Positions 17,190-26,179 of a stretch of DNA of 64,000 nt are shown in pieces; the stretch's first letter is position 1; each line of letters starts with the position of its first letter. The DNA lies in the NCBI RefSeq assembly GCF_900536025.1, contig NZ_UNOZ01000013.1:310001-374000 (forward strand), in the 5' to 3' direction. This stretch comes from Pseudomonas reidholzensis (lineage in GTDB: Bacteria; Pseudomonadota; Gammaproteobacteria; Pseudomonadales; Pseudomonadaceae). The notes under the pieces are model-generated. The model made no database searches. It was not told the origin of the DNA and saw only the letters and a list, made by a program, of their open reading frames with translations. The position numbers were made by a program, and so were the translations under genes.

Positions 17190-17242
17190 CCCGCTGACTG
17201 TGGGAGCGGCCTTGTGTCGCGAAAGGGGCGCAACGCGCCCCC
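17190..17242. repeat. REP-like element with strong hairpin between convergent genes
   Basis: TGTGGGAGCGGCCTTGTGTCGC is a single REP half typical of Pseudomonas, written here as two parts: TGTGGGAGCGGCC and TTGTGTCGC. It is followed by GGGGCG-CAACG-CGCCCC (17225-17241), a perfect 6-bp stem. It may stop transcription from both fdsD and the chemoreceptor. Confidence 0.6.
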
Positions 17243-17262
17243 AGCGATGCGCCTGACACCCC

Positions 17263-19203
17263 TCAGGACTTGAACCGCCCCACCAGCCCATTGAGCTCCT
17301 GCGACAGCTGCGACAACCGCCCGGAGTCCTCCTGCGCCGAGTTGGCCAGCCCTTCGACCAGGCGCGCCTCGTCGTAGATCTGCTGGATATGCCGGTTGAT
17401 CTCCTCGGCAACGCTGTGCTGCTCTTCTGCCGCCGCCGAGATCTGCAGGTTCTGGTCGCGGATCTCGTTGACCGACAACTGGATGCCTTCGAAGCTGTCG
17501 CGCGCATTCTCGATCGACGACACACTGGCCCGTGACAGGTCGAGGCAGCTTTCCATCTTCTGCGACACCTCCTGGGTCTTGCTGCCCAGGGTGTTGAGCA
17601 ACTGGTCGATCTCCCCGGTCGAGTCGGAGGTGCGTTTTGCCAGGGCCCGCACTTCGTCGGCGACCACGGCAAAACCACGGCCCTGGTCACCGGCCCGCGC
17701 CGCCTCGATCGCGGCGTTCAACGCCAGCAGGTTGGTCTGCTCGGCGATCGCGCGGATGGTGCCGAGGATCTGGTTGATGCTGCGGCTGCCTTGTTCCAGC
17801 TCGACCATGGCCTGCGACGACTCGCTCAGGCGACTGCCCAGGCGATTGACGTTCTCGGTGGTCACTTCGATCTGCTGTTTGCCTTCGGCGACCCGGCGAT
17901 GGCCGTTTTCTGCGGCATCGGCGGCACTGCTGCACGAGCGGGCGACTTCGTTGGCGGTCGCGACCATTTCGTTGAAGGCGGTGGACACCAGCTCCACCGC
18001 TTCACGCTGGCGGCCGGCCGCTTCGTTCATGTTGCTGGCCACCTCGCTGTTGACCCGCGAGGCGTCCTGCAGGTTGCTCGAGGCCGCACCGATACGCTGG
18101 ATCAACTGGCGGATCGCGGCCAGAAACTTGTTGAACCAGCCCGCCAGCTCGGCGGTTTCATCCTTGCCCTGGACGTCGAGGTCACGGCGCAGGTCGCCTT
18201 CGCCCTCGGCGATCGACTGCAGGCCGACGCTGACCTGGCCAATCGGTTTGACGATGACCTTGGAGAACGCTGCCGCCACCAGGCCAAAGACAATCACCAG
18301 CAGGGTGACGATGACCGCCGTCAGGTAGGTCATGCGGGTGGCCGCGCTCATCACTTCCTTCTGTTCGATCAGGCCGATGAAGCGCCAGCCCAGGCCGGGC
18401 GAGGTCCAGACGTTGGCCATGTAATGGACCCCGTCGATCTCCACTTCGGTCGAACCCTGGGGGGTGGCCGCGAGCTGCGCATAGGGCGCGCCGAGGTCCT
18501 TGAGCTGTTTGAAGCTATGGCTGGCGTCGCGTGGGTCGACCAGTACGGTGCCGTCCTCGACCAGCATCACGTAACCGCTTTCACCGAGCTTGATGCTCTT
18601 GATCAGTTCGGTGAGGTTCTTCAGCGAAACGCTGACGACAAACACGCCCTTGGCCTTGCCGGCTTCGTCGAGCAACGCCCGCGCCGTGCCGACCAGGGCC
18701 ACGTCATCCTTGTCGTAGTAATAGGCCGCCGTGCGCACAGTCTTTTGCGGGCTGGCCATGGCGGCCTTGTACCAGGGGCGGGTACGCGGGTCGTAGTTGG
18801 CCAGTTGCGGATCGTCTGGCCACTTGGCGTAGCTGCCGTCCTCCAGGCCGATGGACAGGATCGCCGCCGCCGGGTGGGTAGCGCCATAGCGGGCAAAGTT
18901 ATCGATTACCTGTTGCGCGGCGGCCGGCATGGGATGCTTGGCAGCGTCGGTACCGATATAGTGTTTTAAACTTGTAACGGAAGTGTATACAGGATCTGCG
19001 GACAACTGATCGACGTTCTGCGAAGTGCCATCAAAGAACTGCCGCATGTTGCCGTCGATCTGGCGTATTTCACGGGTACTGCCATCCACGAATTGATCGA
19101 CGGCATCGGCGCGAGTATTCAACACAGAGATGACGCCGACCAAGGTAACCGGGATAAACGCCACGAGTACGAAGGCAAGTATCAGTTTGTTTTTTATTTT
19201 CAT
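17263..19203 (-). CDS. Methyl-accepting chemotaxis protein, dCache sensor
   Basis: Membrane chemoreceptor, 646 residues from MKIKNKLIL (19203). One N-terminal membrane helix, a periplasmic double-Cache region, a second helix ([20 protein letters not shown]), HAMP, and a signalling domain with the conserved hairpin [20 protein letters not shown]. The Cache domain keeps Tyr137, Arg142, Trp144 and Tyr145 (YDPRTRPWY), but the position equivalent to the ligand-amine-binding Asp is Ser191. It may therefore not bind amino acids. Ligand unknown. No chemotaxis signalling genes are nearby. Confidence 0.93.
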   Translation of the reverse strand: MKIKNKLILAFVLVAFIPVTLVGVISVLNTRADAVDQFVDGSTREIRQIDGNMRQFFDGTSQNVDQLSADPVYTSVTSLKHYIGTDAAKHPMPAAAQQVIDNFARYGATHPAAAILSIGLEDGSYAKWPDDPQLANYDPRTRPWYKAAMASPQKTVRTAAYYYDKDDVALVGTARALLDEAGKAKGVFVVSVSLKNLTELIKSIKLGESGYVMLVEDGTVLVDPRDASHSFKQLKDLGAPYAQLAATPQGSTEVEIDGVHYMANVWTSPGLGWRFIGLIEQKEVMSAATRMTYLTAVIVTLLVIVFGLVAAAFSKVIVKPIGQVSVGLQSIAEGEGDLRRDLDVQGKDETAELAGWFNKFLAAIRQLIQRIGAASSNLQDASRVNSEVASNMNEAAGRQREAVELVSTAFNEMVATANEVARSCSSAADAAENGHRRVAEGKQQIEVTTENVNRLGSRLSESSQAMVELEQGSRSINQILGTIRAIAEQTNLLALNAAIEAARAGDQGRGFAVVADEVRALAKRTSDSTGEIDQLLNTLGSKTQEVSQKMESCLDLSRASVSSIENARDSFEGIQLSVNEIRDQNLQISAAAEEQHSVAEEINRHIQQIYDEARLVEGLANSAQEDSGRLSQLSQELNGLVGRFKS

Positions 19204-19492
19204 CGTCACGACCATCCATGTGAGAGAGAGGCAAATGGCCGGTCCGAATCGGTAATGGCGACCTGCTATCTATTCTGTTTCGGCGGGTCGAATATAAAGC
19301 TTTAGAAAGTATTTCGTGTACAAAAAAATCATTGATTGTTTTTTAGGCTCATCGGTCGTACATACTCGCCGAGTACTCGCGCGGTGACCCAATGACCGCC
19401 AGGATGGCGGGGACTATCAGGTTGTCGGATAATGGCCGATCCTGGCCCTGACACAGGCTTCCCGATGGGCCCCAGTAGATGAGGTTTCTCCG

Positions 19493-20227
19493 ATGGTAAA
19501 AGCGCGGCCGCGTCCAGCGGTAAATGGTGTGGCTTCGGCCGACCGTGTCTTGACCGTGCTCACGGCGTTCCAGGTTGGCGATGCGGCATTGAGCCTGGTG
19601 GAGCTTGTCGAACGCACGGGGCTGATCAAGAGCACGATCATGCGCTTGATGGTTTCGCTGGAAAATCATGGCTTCATCACGCGCATGGCCGATGGGCGAT
19701 ACCAACTGGCCAGTGAAATCATGAGGCTCAACGCGGTTTATCAGGAGGGGCTCGACCTGGAGCGCCATGTGATGCCCAGGTTGCATTACCTGTCGGAGCA
19801 GAGCGGCGAAACGGCTTCGTTCTACGTTCGCCATGGTGCCTACCGCATGTGTCAGTACCGGGTGAACTCCTCGCATCGCCTGCGGCTCAACCTGCAGCCG
19901 GGTGATATGCGCCCGATGGATGAAGCTGCCGGCGCCCAGGCACTGCGCGCGCCCTACCAGGTCGGCATCGCACTGGAAAAACCGTACTACTCCTGTGGCG
20001 CGACCGATCCTCACGCCGCTTCGATCGCCTTGCCGATTTACGGTGCCCAGCAAGAGCTGATGGGTGCCCTGGTGATTTCCGGACCCGCGAGCCGGCTCAC
20101 GGCAGACACCGCAGATACCTTGAAAGACGTGTTTTTCGACACCGCACGCGAGCTGATGCGCAGCCTGGGGTTCAAGTCGGCGGAGACCAAGCCCACCGCC
20201 GTCGCGCCAGGAACCGCTGCTGGCTGA
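19493..20227 (+). CDS. IclR-family transcriptional regulator
   Basis: 244-residue regulator with an N-terminal winged helix (ADRVLTVLTAFQVGDAALSL, then TGLIKSTIMRLMVSLENHG) and a C-terminal effector domain with LPIYGAQQELMGALVISGP. It heads a group with an MFS transporter, a 2-hydroxyacid dehydrogenase and an RraA-like gene, which it probably controls. An IclR-like inverted repeat lies at 22837-22863 between the last two. The effector is unknown. Confidence 0.9.
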   Translation: MVKARPRPAVNGVASADRVLTVLTAFQVGDAALSLVELVERTGLIKSTIMRLMVSLENHGFITRMADGRYQLASEIMRLNAVYQEGLDLERHVMPRLHYLSEQSGETASFYVRHGAYRMCQYRVNSSHRLRLNLQPGDMRPMDEAAGAQALRAPYQVGIALEKPYYSCGATDPHAASIALPIYGAQQELMGALVISGPASRLTADTADTLKDVFFDTARELMRSLGFKSAETKPTAVAPGTAAG

Positions 20228-20229
20228 CG

Positions 20230-20306
20230 GCTCGGCGCCCTTGAGATGGCGCCGAGCTAGTGGGTAAACGCAGCGAAGCCCACGTTCCAGGGGCCGTGGG
20301 CTTCGC
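20230..20306. terminator. Double hairpin between convergent iclR-like and MFS genes
   Basis: GCTCGGCGCC-N8-GGCGCCGAGC (20230-20257) is followed by a perfect 12-bp stem, GCGAAGCCCACG with CGTGGGCTTCGC (20273-20306). There is no long T run, so this is a likely bidirectional barrier rather than a classic terminator. Confidence 0.6.
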
Positions 20307-20316
20307 GTTCATGGCA

Positions 20317-21636
20317 TCACTTGGCGCCGAGGGGTTCGGCCTGTTCGCGCTGGCGCTTACGGCCGATCACCAGCACCATGGCTCCGGCGAGGGTGCACAG
20401 CGCCGCCAGCGGCATCAGGGCCAGGGCATAGCTGCCGGTGGCATCGTGAATGGCACCGTAGGCATTGACCATGATGCCGCCGCCGATCAGGTTGGCCATG
20501 GCGCCAACCGCAGCCAGCCCTGCCGCAGCGGTAGAGGACGACAGCCAGCCGGAGACCAGTGCCCAGAACGGCCCCTTCATCGAGTAGGCGCCGATCAGGA
20601 CCATGCTCAGCATCACCACCGTGGCAGGCAGCGATGACGTGAACAACGTCATCAACAGCCCGGCGGCGATCAGCAGCAAGGTCATCGCGGTATGCCAGCG
20701 GCGTTCACCGGTACGGTCCGAGCTGCGCCCCCAGAGGATCATCAGGACCGACGCGATGCCGTAAGGAATGGCGTTCACCAGGCCGATCTCCATGGCACTC
20801 AGGCCAAAGGTCTTGAGCAACTGAGGCGCCCACACGCTCATGGTGCTGCCCGCCGCGGAAGCGCCCGAGTAGATCAACGCCAGTACCCAGATATCCTTGT
20901 GCCGCAGCAGCTTCCACAGCGACATGTGGCCGATGGCGGTTTTTCTCGATGACTCTTCGGCGAGGCGCTTGATCAGCCAGCTGCGCTGATCGTCGGCCAA
21001 CCATGTTGCCTGCTCGGGGCGGTCGGTCAGGACGAACAGGCAGGCAATCCCCAGCAGCACCGCGGGGATGCCTTCGATGATGAACAGCCAGTGCCAGCCG
21101 CGCATGCCCATCCAGCCATCCAGGCTCAGCAGCAGGCCAGACAGGGGCGAGCCAATGAAGTTTGCCGCCGGGATCGCCACCATGAAAATCGCCACCATGC
21201 GCGCCCGGTAGGCCGAAGGCAGCCAGTAGGTGAGGTACAGCAGCACGCCAGGGAAGAAGCCCGCCTCGGCGGCGCCTAGCAGAAAGCGCATCACATACAG
21301 CGAGTTGGCGCCCTCGACAAAGGCCGTGCCGGCTGAAATCAGGCCCCAGGTGACCATGATTCGGGCGATCCATAGACGTGCGCCGTACTTTTGCATGGCC
21401 AGGTTACTGGGCACTTCAACCAGGAAGTAGGCAAAGAAGAACAGGCTGCTGGCGAAGCCGAACACCTTGGCCGTGAGCCCGAGGTCTTCGTTCATCTGCA
21501 GCGACGCCATGCCGATGTTGCCGCGGTCGATGATCGCGATCAGGTAGCAGATGATCAGGAAGGGCAGGATGCGCCAGGCGACGCGGCGCATGGTGCTGCG
21601 CTCGAGCTCGCTGACGCTGGGAGTTGCTGAAGTCAT
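20317..21636 (-). CDS. MFS transporter, anion:cation symporter (ACS) type
   Basis: Inner-membrane importer of an organic anion, 439 residues with 12 predicted helices. The N-terminal segment RRVAWRILPFLIICYLIAII followed by DRGNIGMASL is diagnostic for the ACS/phthalate-tartrate permease group. ATG 21636 has GGAGAG at good spacing. It lies 82 nt downstream of the hydroxyacid dehydrogenase on the same strand and is likely co-transcribed. Substrate is presumably the acid handled by that dehydrogenase and the RraA-like aldolase. Confidence 0.92.
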   Translation of the reverse strand: MTSATPSVSELERSTMRRVAWRILPFLIICYLIAIIDRGNIGMASLQMNEDLGLTAKVFGFASSLFFFAYFLVEVPSNLAMQKYGARLWIARIMVTWGLISAGTAFVEGANSLYVMRFLLGAAEAGFFPGVLLYLTYWLPSAYRARMVAIFMVAIPAANFIGSPLSGLLLSLDGWMGMRGWHWLFIIEGIPAVLLGIACLFVLTDRPEQATWLADDQRSWLIKRLAEESSRKTAIGHMSLWKLLRHKDIWVLALIYSGASAAGSTMSVWAPQLLKTFGLSAMEIGLVNAIPYGIASVLMILWGRSSDRTGERRWHTAMTLLLIAAGLLMTLFTSSLPATVVMLSMVLIGAYSMKGPFWALVSGWLSSSTAAAGLAAVGAMANLIGGGIMVNAYGAIHDATGSYALALMPLAALCTLAGAMVLVIGRKRQREQAEPLGAK

Positions 21637-21718
21637 GAGGCTCTCCAATTGTTATTTTTTCTGGAGTATCGCGTTGGGCACACGGCCCTTTGCGTAAAGG
21701 GCACGTGCAGGCGTCTGG

Positions 21719-22696
21719 TCAGCTGTCGAATAGGTGCCGGTTGACCACGCAGCGCGGGTCCAGCGGCGTGCCGGCCCATACATCGAAGACCTGGCGCAAG
21801 GCGACCAGGCCTACCCGGTCGCGCGCCTCGGAGGTGTTCGCCCCTACATGAGGGGTGGCGACAAGTGTTGGCAGGCCCCAGAGCGGGCTGTCGGCAGGCG
21901 GCGGCTCAGGGTTGAAGGTGTCCAGGCCGGCACCGGCAATCGTACGCTCGCTCAGCGCTTCGACCAGCGCCTGGGTATCGACCAGTTCACCTCGAGCGGT
22001 GTTGATCAGGATGCTGCCAGGGCGCATGCGCTGGAGTTGAGCGGCGCCAATGAGGTTGTGGTTCGCCTCGGTCAACGGGCAGTGCAGGCTGATGATATCG
22101 CTATCGGCCAGGAGCCGATCGAAATCTTCTTCGCGCTGCACATGGTCGCGTTGCGGCAGCTGCTGCAGGTACGGGTCATAGACCTTCACCGTCATGCGCA
22201 GCGGCGCGACCAGGTCCATCAGGATACTGCCGATCGAACCCAGCCCGACCAGGCCCAAGGTCTTGCCAGACAGCTCGATGCCGTTGGCCGAGGACTTGTC
22301 CCAATGGCCGTCGCGCAGGCGTGCATCGAGCAGGGCAGTCTGCCGCGCGACGCTGAACATCAGCGCAAAGGCGTGTTCGGCAACCGATTGCGCGTTGGCG
22401 CCTACCGCAATGCTGACCGGTATCCCGTGTGCGGCGGCAGCCTGGATGTCGATGGTGTTGTAGCCCACACCGTGCTTGGCGATGACCTTGAGCTTGGGCG
22501 AGGCCTCGATCATGGCGCGTGTCAGCTCGCCCTGGCGCACGATGATCGCATCGGGCTGCTCGCGGCGGATGATCGCCTCGAGCGCTTCGGCGGGCAGGTA
22601 CGGCGTGGTGGGGATCACCCGGACACCTTCGCTGGCGGCCAGGCGCATGGCATCCGCGGCGAGCTCGGGCCCGGTGAGCAAGAGGGTTCTGGTCAT
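21719..22696 (-). CDS. D-2-hydroxyacid dehydrogenase (phosphoglycerate dehydrogenase-like)
   Basis: NAD(P)-dependent oxidation or reduction of a 2-hydroxyacid, 325 residues. The Rossmann motif GLVGLGSIGS, the substrate Arg in NTARGELVDTQAL, and the catalytic His in TPHVGANTSEA are all present. I choose ATG 22696 because AAGGTG sits 6 nt before it; a GTG at 22705 is in frame. It lacks the ACT domain of SerA, so a biosynthetic serine role is unlikely. Substrate not known. Confidence 0.88.
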   Translation of the reverse strand: MTRTLLLTGPELAADAMRLAASEGVRVIPTTPYLPAEALEAIIRREQPDAIIVRQGELTRAMIEASPKLKVIAKHGVGYNTIDIQAAAAHGIPVSIAVGANAQSVAEHAFALMFSVARQTALLDARLRDGHWDKSSANGIELSGKTLGLVGLGSIGSILMDLVAPLRMTVKVYDPYLQQLPQRDHVQREEDFDRLLADSDIISLHCPLTEANHNLIGAAQLQRMRPGSILINTARGELVDTQALVEALSERTIAGAGLDTFNPEPPPADSPLWGLPTLVATPHVGANTSEARDRVGLVALRQVFDVWAGTPLDPRCVVNRHLFDS

Positions 22697-22836
22697 GTTC
22701 GGCACCTTGTTGTTTTGTGTGTTGCTGACCTCGAGGCTCGACGGTCAAGACGGGCTAACACTAACCGTAGTGAAACGACGTTGCAATATGCGTGGTGTTT
22801 TCATTTTTTGATGCCGATGAAAGGTGTTTTTACGCT

Positions 22837-22863
22837 ATTGCATTCTATAAAATGAAATGCAAT
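22837..22863. promoter_or_regulatory. Inverted repeat, probable operator of the IclR regulator
   Basis: ATTGCATT and AATGCAAT are perfect 8-bp arms around an 11-nt AT-rich core (CTATAAAATGA). It lies in the divergent space between the dehydrogenase (start 22696) and the RraA-like gene (start 22926), so it can serve both directions. Assignment to the nearby IclR protein is inference. Confidence 0.5.
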
Positions 22864-22925
22864 TCTGAAAAAACGCTTAGGCACTGCGCCGGCGCCATCG
22901 AATAACAGCAAGAGAGGTAGGTCAC

Positions 22926-23600
22926 ATGAGCATTGGGTTCAGGGTCTTGGAGCGAGCGCGCAAGGTCGATGCCGACTGGGTTTCGCGTTACCGGGAGGTG
23001 CCGGTGGCTAACGTCAGCGACTCCATGCACCGCATGACGGCCGGTGGCGCCACGCTCCGTCCAATGCACCGCAAAGGCGTCCTGGTCGGGCCGGCACTGA
23101 CCGTCAAGGCGCGCCCGGGTGACAACCTCATGCTGCACCACGCACTGGACATCGCTCAGCCAGGTGACGTGGTGGTGGTCGACGCCGGTGGCGATCTGTC
23201 CAACGCGTTGATCGGCGAAATGATGGTCGCCTACGCCATCAAGCGTGGCGTGGCAGGCATCGTGATCAACGGTGCGATTCGCGACGCCGCAGCGATCGGC
23301 GCGGGTGATTTCCCGTTGTTCGCGGCGGGCATTTCCCACCGCGGCCCGTACAAGGACGGCCCAGGCGAGGTCAACGTGGCGATTGCCATCGATGGTATGG
23401 TGATCGAGCCGGGTGACCTGATCATCGGCGATGACGACGGCCTGCTGTGCGTGCCGTTCGACCAGGTCGGCGAGGTCTATGACCGCGCCGCTGCCAAGCA
23501 CGCCGCTGAGCACAAGCAACTGGATCAGATTGCTCAAGGCACCAACGACCGTAGCTGGGTGTTGGCGTCACTGAAGGACAAAGGCTGCCTGCTGCCCTGA
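22926..23600 (+). CDS. RraA-like protein (HMG/CHA-type aldolase family)
   Basis: 224-residue member of the RraA/4-hydroxy-4-methyl-2-oxoglutarate aldolase family. GDVVVVDAGGDLSNALIGEM and NGAIRDAAAIG hold the substrate loop and the Arg-Asp pair that binds pyruvate enolate and metal. With a transporter, an oxidoreductase and an IclR regulator nearby, a pyruvate-forming aldolase in a small catabolic pathway is more likely than an RNase E inhibitor role. AGAGAGGT precedes the start. Confidence 0.85.
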   Translation: MSIGFRVLERARKVDADWVSRYREVPVANVSDSMHRMTAGGATLRPMHRKGVLVGPALTVKARPGDNLMLHHALDIAQPGDVVVVDAGGDLSNALIGEMMVAYAIKRGVAGIVINGAIRDAAAIGAGDFPLFAAGISHRGPYKDGPGEVNVAIAIDGMVIEPGDLIIGDDDGLLCVPFDQVGEVYDRAAAKHAAEHKQLDQIAQGTNDRSWVLASLKDKGCLLP

Positions 23601-23660
23601 TGCCTCGTTGCCGAGGCCTGGGCGAGCACGGCACACCCGCTGACTAGCAGGAGTACAGGC

Positions 23661-24896
23661 TTGCCCGACCGCACCTCAACGCGCATCCGCCGATGGCCCG
23701 CCTCTGTGCGGGCCTTGGCACATCAGGACTTTCAGATTTATTTTGCCGGGCAGGCGGTGTCCACGCTCGGTAAGTGGGTGCAGCAAGTCGCGTTGTCCTG
23801 GCTGGCCTATCACCTCACCGGCTCGGCGATCCTGCTCGGCACCATCGCCTTCGTCAGCCTGGCGCCGCAACTGCTGATCGGCCCGCTGGCAGGGGCCTGG
23901 ACCGACCGGCATGACAAACGGCGCTTGCTGATCATCGTCCAGACGATCCTTGCCCTGCAGTCGTTGACGCTGGCAGTGCTGGCTTACCAGCACTGGCTGA
24001 ACGCCACGACGATCACCCTCATGGCCTTGCTGCTGGGCCTGCTCAACGCCCTGGAAACGCCGCTGCGTCAGGCCTTGATCGCAAGCTTCGTGCCGCAGCC
24101 GGCCGACCTTCCCAATGCGCTGGTGCTCAACGCGATGCTGATCAATGCGGCGCGCTTCGTCGGCCCGCCGCTGGCGGGGGCGTTGATTGCCTCGGCGGGG
24201 GAGGCGGGGTGCTTCCTGCTCACCGCAGTGGCCTTTGGCGGGCTGCTGGTCGGCTTGTTGAACGTGCGTGGCAGCCCAACCCCAAGAGCGACGGGATCAA
24301 CCGGCGAGGTGTTTCGCGAAGGCCTGCGCTACTTGTGGCAGACGCTTGAGGTGCGGCGTTTGATGGTCAGTGTGGTGATCGTCAACCTGCTGGCCTCCTG
24401 TTACACCGCGCTGCTGCCGGTGGTGGCCAAGAGCGTTTATGCAGGGGATGCGCGCACCCTCGGTTGGCTGTGGGGGGCGGCTGGCGCGGGCGCGTTCGTG
24501 GCCACCCTGGTGCTGGCGGTGAGTGGCTCGGCGTCGCGCCTGCAGCGGTTCATTCTGGGCGGGGCGTTGCTGTGTGCGCTGGGCTTGCTCGGCCTGGCCG
24601 TGCCCGCGCCCCTGTGGTTGGCGTTGTTGGCGCTGGCGGTACTCGGGTTCGGCATCACGGTAAGCAACGTCAGCACCAACATGCAGCTGCAGAGTGGCGC
24701 GCCGAGTGCACTGCGGGGGCGGGTCATAGCGTTCTACATCGCCTTGCGCTTCGGCTTCGAAGCGATCGGCGGGCTGCTCGCCGGGGTGCTGGCGGCCCAG
24801 TTCGGGGCACCGATGACCCTGGGCATCGCCGGTGGCGCGTTGTTGCTGCTGACCCTTGCTCGGCAGCTGGCGAGGCGAGCCCCAGTGAAAGAGTGA
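23661..24896 (+). CDS. MFS transporter (MFS_3 / EntS-like)
   Basis: Inner-membrane transporter of 411 residues with repeated hydrophobic segments. FQIYFAGQAVSTLGKWVQQV and the loop GPLAGAWTDRHDKRRLL match the MFS_3 group that includes enterobactin exporter EntS. The start is TTG 23661, preceded by AGGAG at suitable spacing. No adjacent siderophore synthesis gene exists, so the substrate cannot be given. It lies 60 nt after the RraA-like gene and might be read through from it. Confidence 0.88.
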   Translation: MPDRTSTRIRRWPASVRALAHQDFQIYFAGQAVSTLGKWVQQVALSWLAYHLTGSAILLGTIAFVSLAPQLLIGPLAGAWTDRHDKRRLLIIVQTILALQSLTLAVLAYQHWLNATTITLMALLLGLLNALETPLRQALIASFVPQPADLPNALVLNAMLINAARFVGPPLAGALIASAGEAGCFLLTAVAFGGLLVGLLNVRGSPTPRATGSTGEVFREGLRYLWQTLEVRRLMVSVVIVNLLASCYTALLPVVAKSVYAGDARTLGWLWGAAGAGAFVATLVLAVSGSASRLQRFILGGALLCALGLLGLAVPAPLWLALLALAVLGFGITVSNVSTNMQLQSGAPSALRGRVIAFYIALRFGFEAIGGLLAGVLAAQFGAPMTLGIAGGALLLLTLARQLARRAPVKE

Positions 24897-24954
24897 GCGG
24901 GTAGGTGACTTTTGGAAATCGCTCAATACCGGGCCTGTGCTGAAGGCAAATTCC

Positions 24955-25272
24955 CTATTGCTGACCTTGCAGGACTTCGCGAAAAACATCAGGTCGAGAG
25001 GCCGCAATATGAAGCAGCGAGCGCGCGGCTCCGGAAGGTGCTCGCCGACCTTGCTCCCACTCTTGCAGGGTGCGCACCGAGACACCCAGCAATTCAGCGA
25101 ACTTGGGCTGCGAGAGCCCGGTTTTACTGCGTGCCTCGGCTGCCGCAGTCACTTCGACCTGATGCACAGCGCCAAAACGACCGGCCTTGACATCGCGTAT
25201 GGACTGCAGCAGCTCGTCGCCAATGTTGCGTTTGGCATCGCGCTGCATGAGTTCTTTTTCAGTCAGGGGCAT
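24955..25272 (-). CDS. Antitoxin HigA-like (helix-turn-helix XRE)
   Basis: 105-residue antitoxin and autorepressor. The C-terminal half is an XRE helix-turn-helix: RSKTGLSQPKFAELLGVSV followed by RTLQEWEQGRRAPSG. The start 25272 lies inside the 3' end of the upstream toxin gene (14-nt overlap), giving the toxin-first order of higBA loci. The upstream palindrome at 25588-25606 is the probable operator. Confidence 0.9.
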   Translation of the reverse strand: MPLTEKELMQRDAKRNIGDELLQSIRDVKAGRFGAVHQVEVTAAAEARSKTGLSQPKFAELLGVSVRTLQEWEQGRRAPSGAARSLLHIAASRPDVFREVLQGQQ

Positions 25273-25579
25273 GGTCCAGCTCCTTCGCAATCTTGCGTAG
25301 TACATGTGCGGGTATGTTGACGGTGGCGCTTTTGCAATAAACGAGCAGGGCAACCAGAGTGCCGTTGGCGAGCTGGGCGGTGTAAATCACCCGGACAGCG
25401 CCTCGTTTGCCCCTCCCATCCAGGCTCCAGCGCACCTTGCGGCATCCTCCCGAGCCCGGAATGAGCACCCCAGCGTCTGGATCGCTGGCAAGGTATGACA
25501 TGAATATGCCGTGTTCTTCCGTGGTCCAGTAGTCAGGCCACTGCTTCGAAAAAAGTGGCGCTTCGATTATTGTCAGCAT
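25259..25579 (-). CDS. RelE/HigB-superfamily toxin
   Basis: Probable mRNA-cleaving toxin of 106 residues. MLTIIEAPLFSKQWPDYWTT opens the fold, and VRWSLDGRGKRGAVRVIYTA followed by LLVYCKSATVNIP is the conserved core of the HigB/RelE group annotated as Gp49-like. It precedes and overlaps the HigA-like gene, the inverse order of most toxin-antitoxin pairs and diagnostic for hig loci. Confidence 0.9.
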   Translation of the reverse strand: MLTIIEAPLFSKQWPDYWTTEEHGIFMSYLASDPDAGVLIPGSGGCRKVRWSLDGRGKRGAVRVIYTAQLANGTLVALLVYCKSATVNIPAHVLRKIAKELDHAPD

Positions 25580-25587
25580 ACCTCATC

Positions 25588-25606
25588 CCTACGTCGATGA
25601 CGTAGG
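25588..25606. promoter_or_regulatory. Palindromic operator upstream of higBA
   Basis: CCTACGTCGATGACGTAGG has perfect 8-bp arms around GAT and ends 9 nt before the higB-like ATG at 25579. Position and symmetry fit HigA autorepression. Confidence 0.7.
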
Positions 25607-25693
25607 TATTCTGCTTTCAGGGGCTTTCACAAGGAAGCAATAGGTTGTTTCGGGCGGTTGCCAAGCCTGGGCGCCAGCAATGGGTTCTACAAG

Positions 25694-26164
25694 TCAAAGC
25701 GTGCCGATGCGTTCGAGTTCACGCGTGAGCGCGGCGCTGTCGAGTCGATCGAACGGCAGGGCGAAGAAGGCCCGGCAACGCCGTTCGATATGCGCAAGGG
25801 TGGCGTCGAATGCGCCTTCGATAGCGGCGTCACTGCCGTGAACATCCGAGGGGTCTTCAAGCCCCCAATGCGCCTTGAGCGCCGGGCCGAAATACACCGG
25901 GCAGGCCTCGCCAGCCGCGTTGTCACACACCGTGATGACGATGTCTGGCGGGTTGTCGGCAAAGGCATCGTTGCCCTTGCTCGACAGCCCGGCGGTCGAG
26001 ATGCCGGCGTGCTCCAGCGTGGTCAGGCTGCGCGGCAGTACCTGGCCCCTGGGAAAGCTGCCGGCGCTCACGGCCGTAAAACCGTCAGGTGCCAGGTGAT
26101 TGAACAGCGCTTCGCTCAGAATGCTGCGGCAGCTGTTGGCGGTGCACATGAACAGGACACGCAT
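25694..26164 (-). CDS. arsC: Arsenate reductase ArsC (thioredoxin-coupled, LMW-PTP type)
   Basis: Cytosolic reduction of arsenate to arsenite, 156 residues. The phosphatase-like loop MCTANSCRS gives Cys7 and Cys12, and Cys80 and Cys88 in VCDNAAGEACP form the thioredoxin relay seen in Bacillus ArsC. ATG 26164 has GGAG at good spacing. It is the last gene of arsRBC, 15 nt after arsB. No acr3 or arsH is present here. Confidence 0.94.
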   Translation of the reverse strand: MRVLFMCTANSCRSILSEALFNHLAPDGFTAVSAGSFPRGQVLPRSLTTLEHAGISTAGLSSKGNDAFADNPPDIVITVCDNAAGEACPVYFGPALKAHWGLEDPSDVHGSDAAIEGAFDATLAHIERRCRAFFALPFDRLDSAALTRELERIGTL

Positions 26165-26179
26165 GGTGGACTCCACAAG

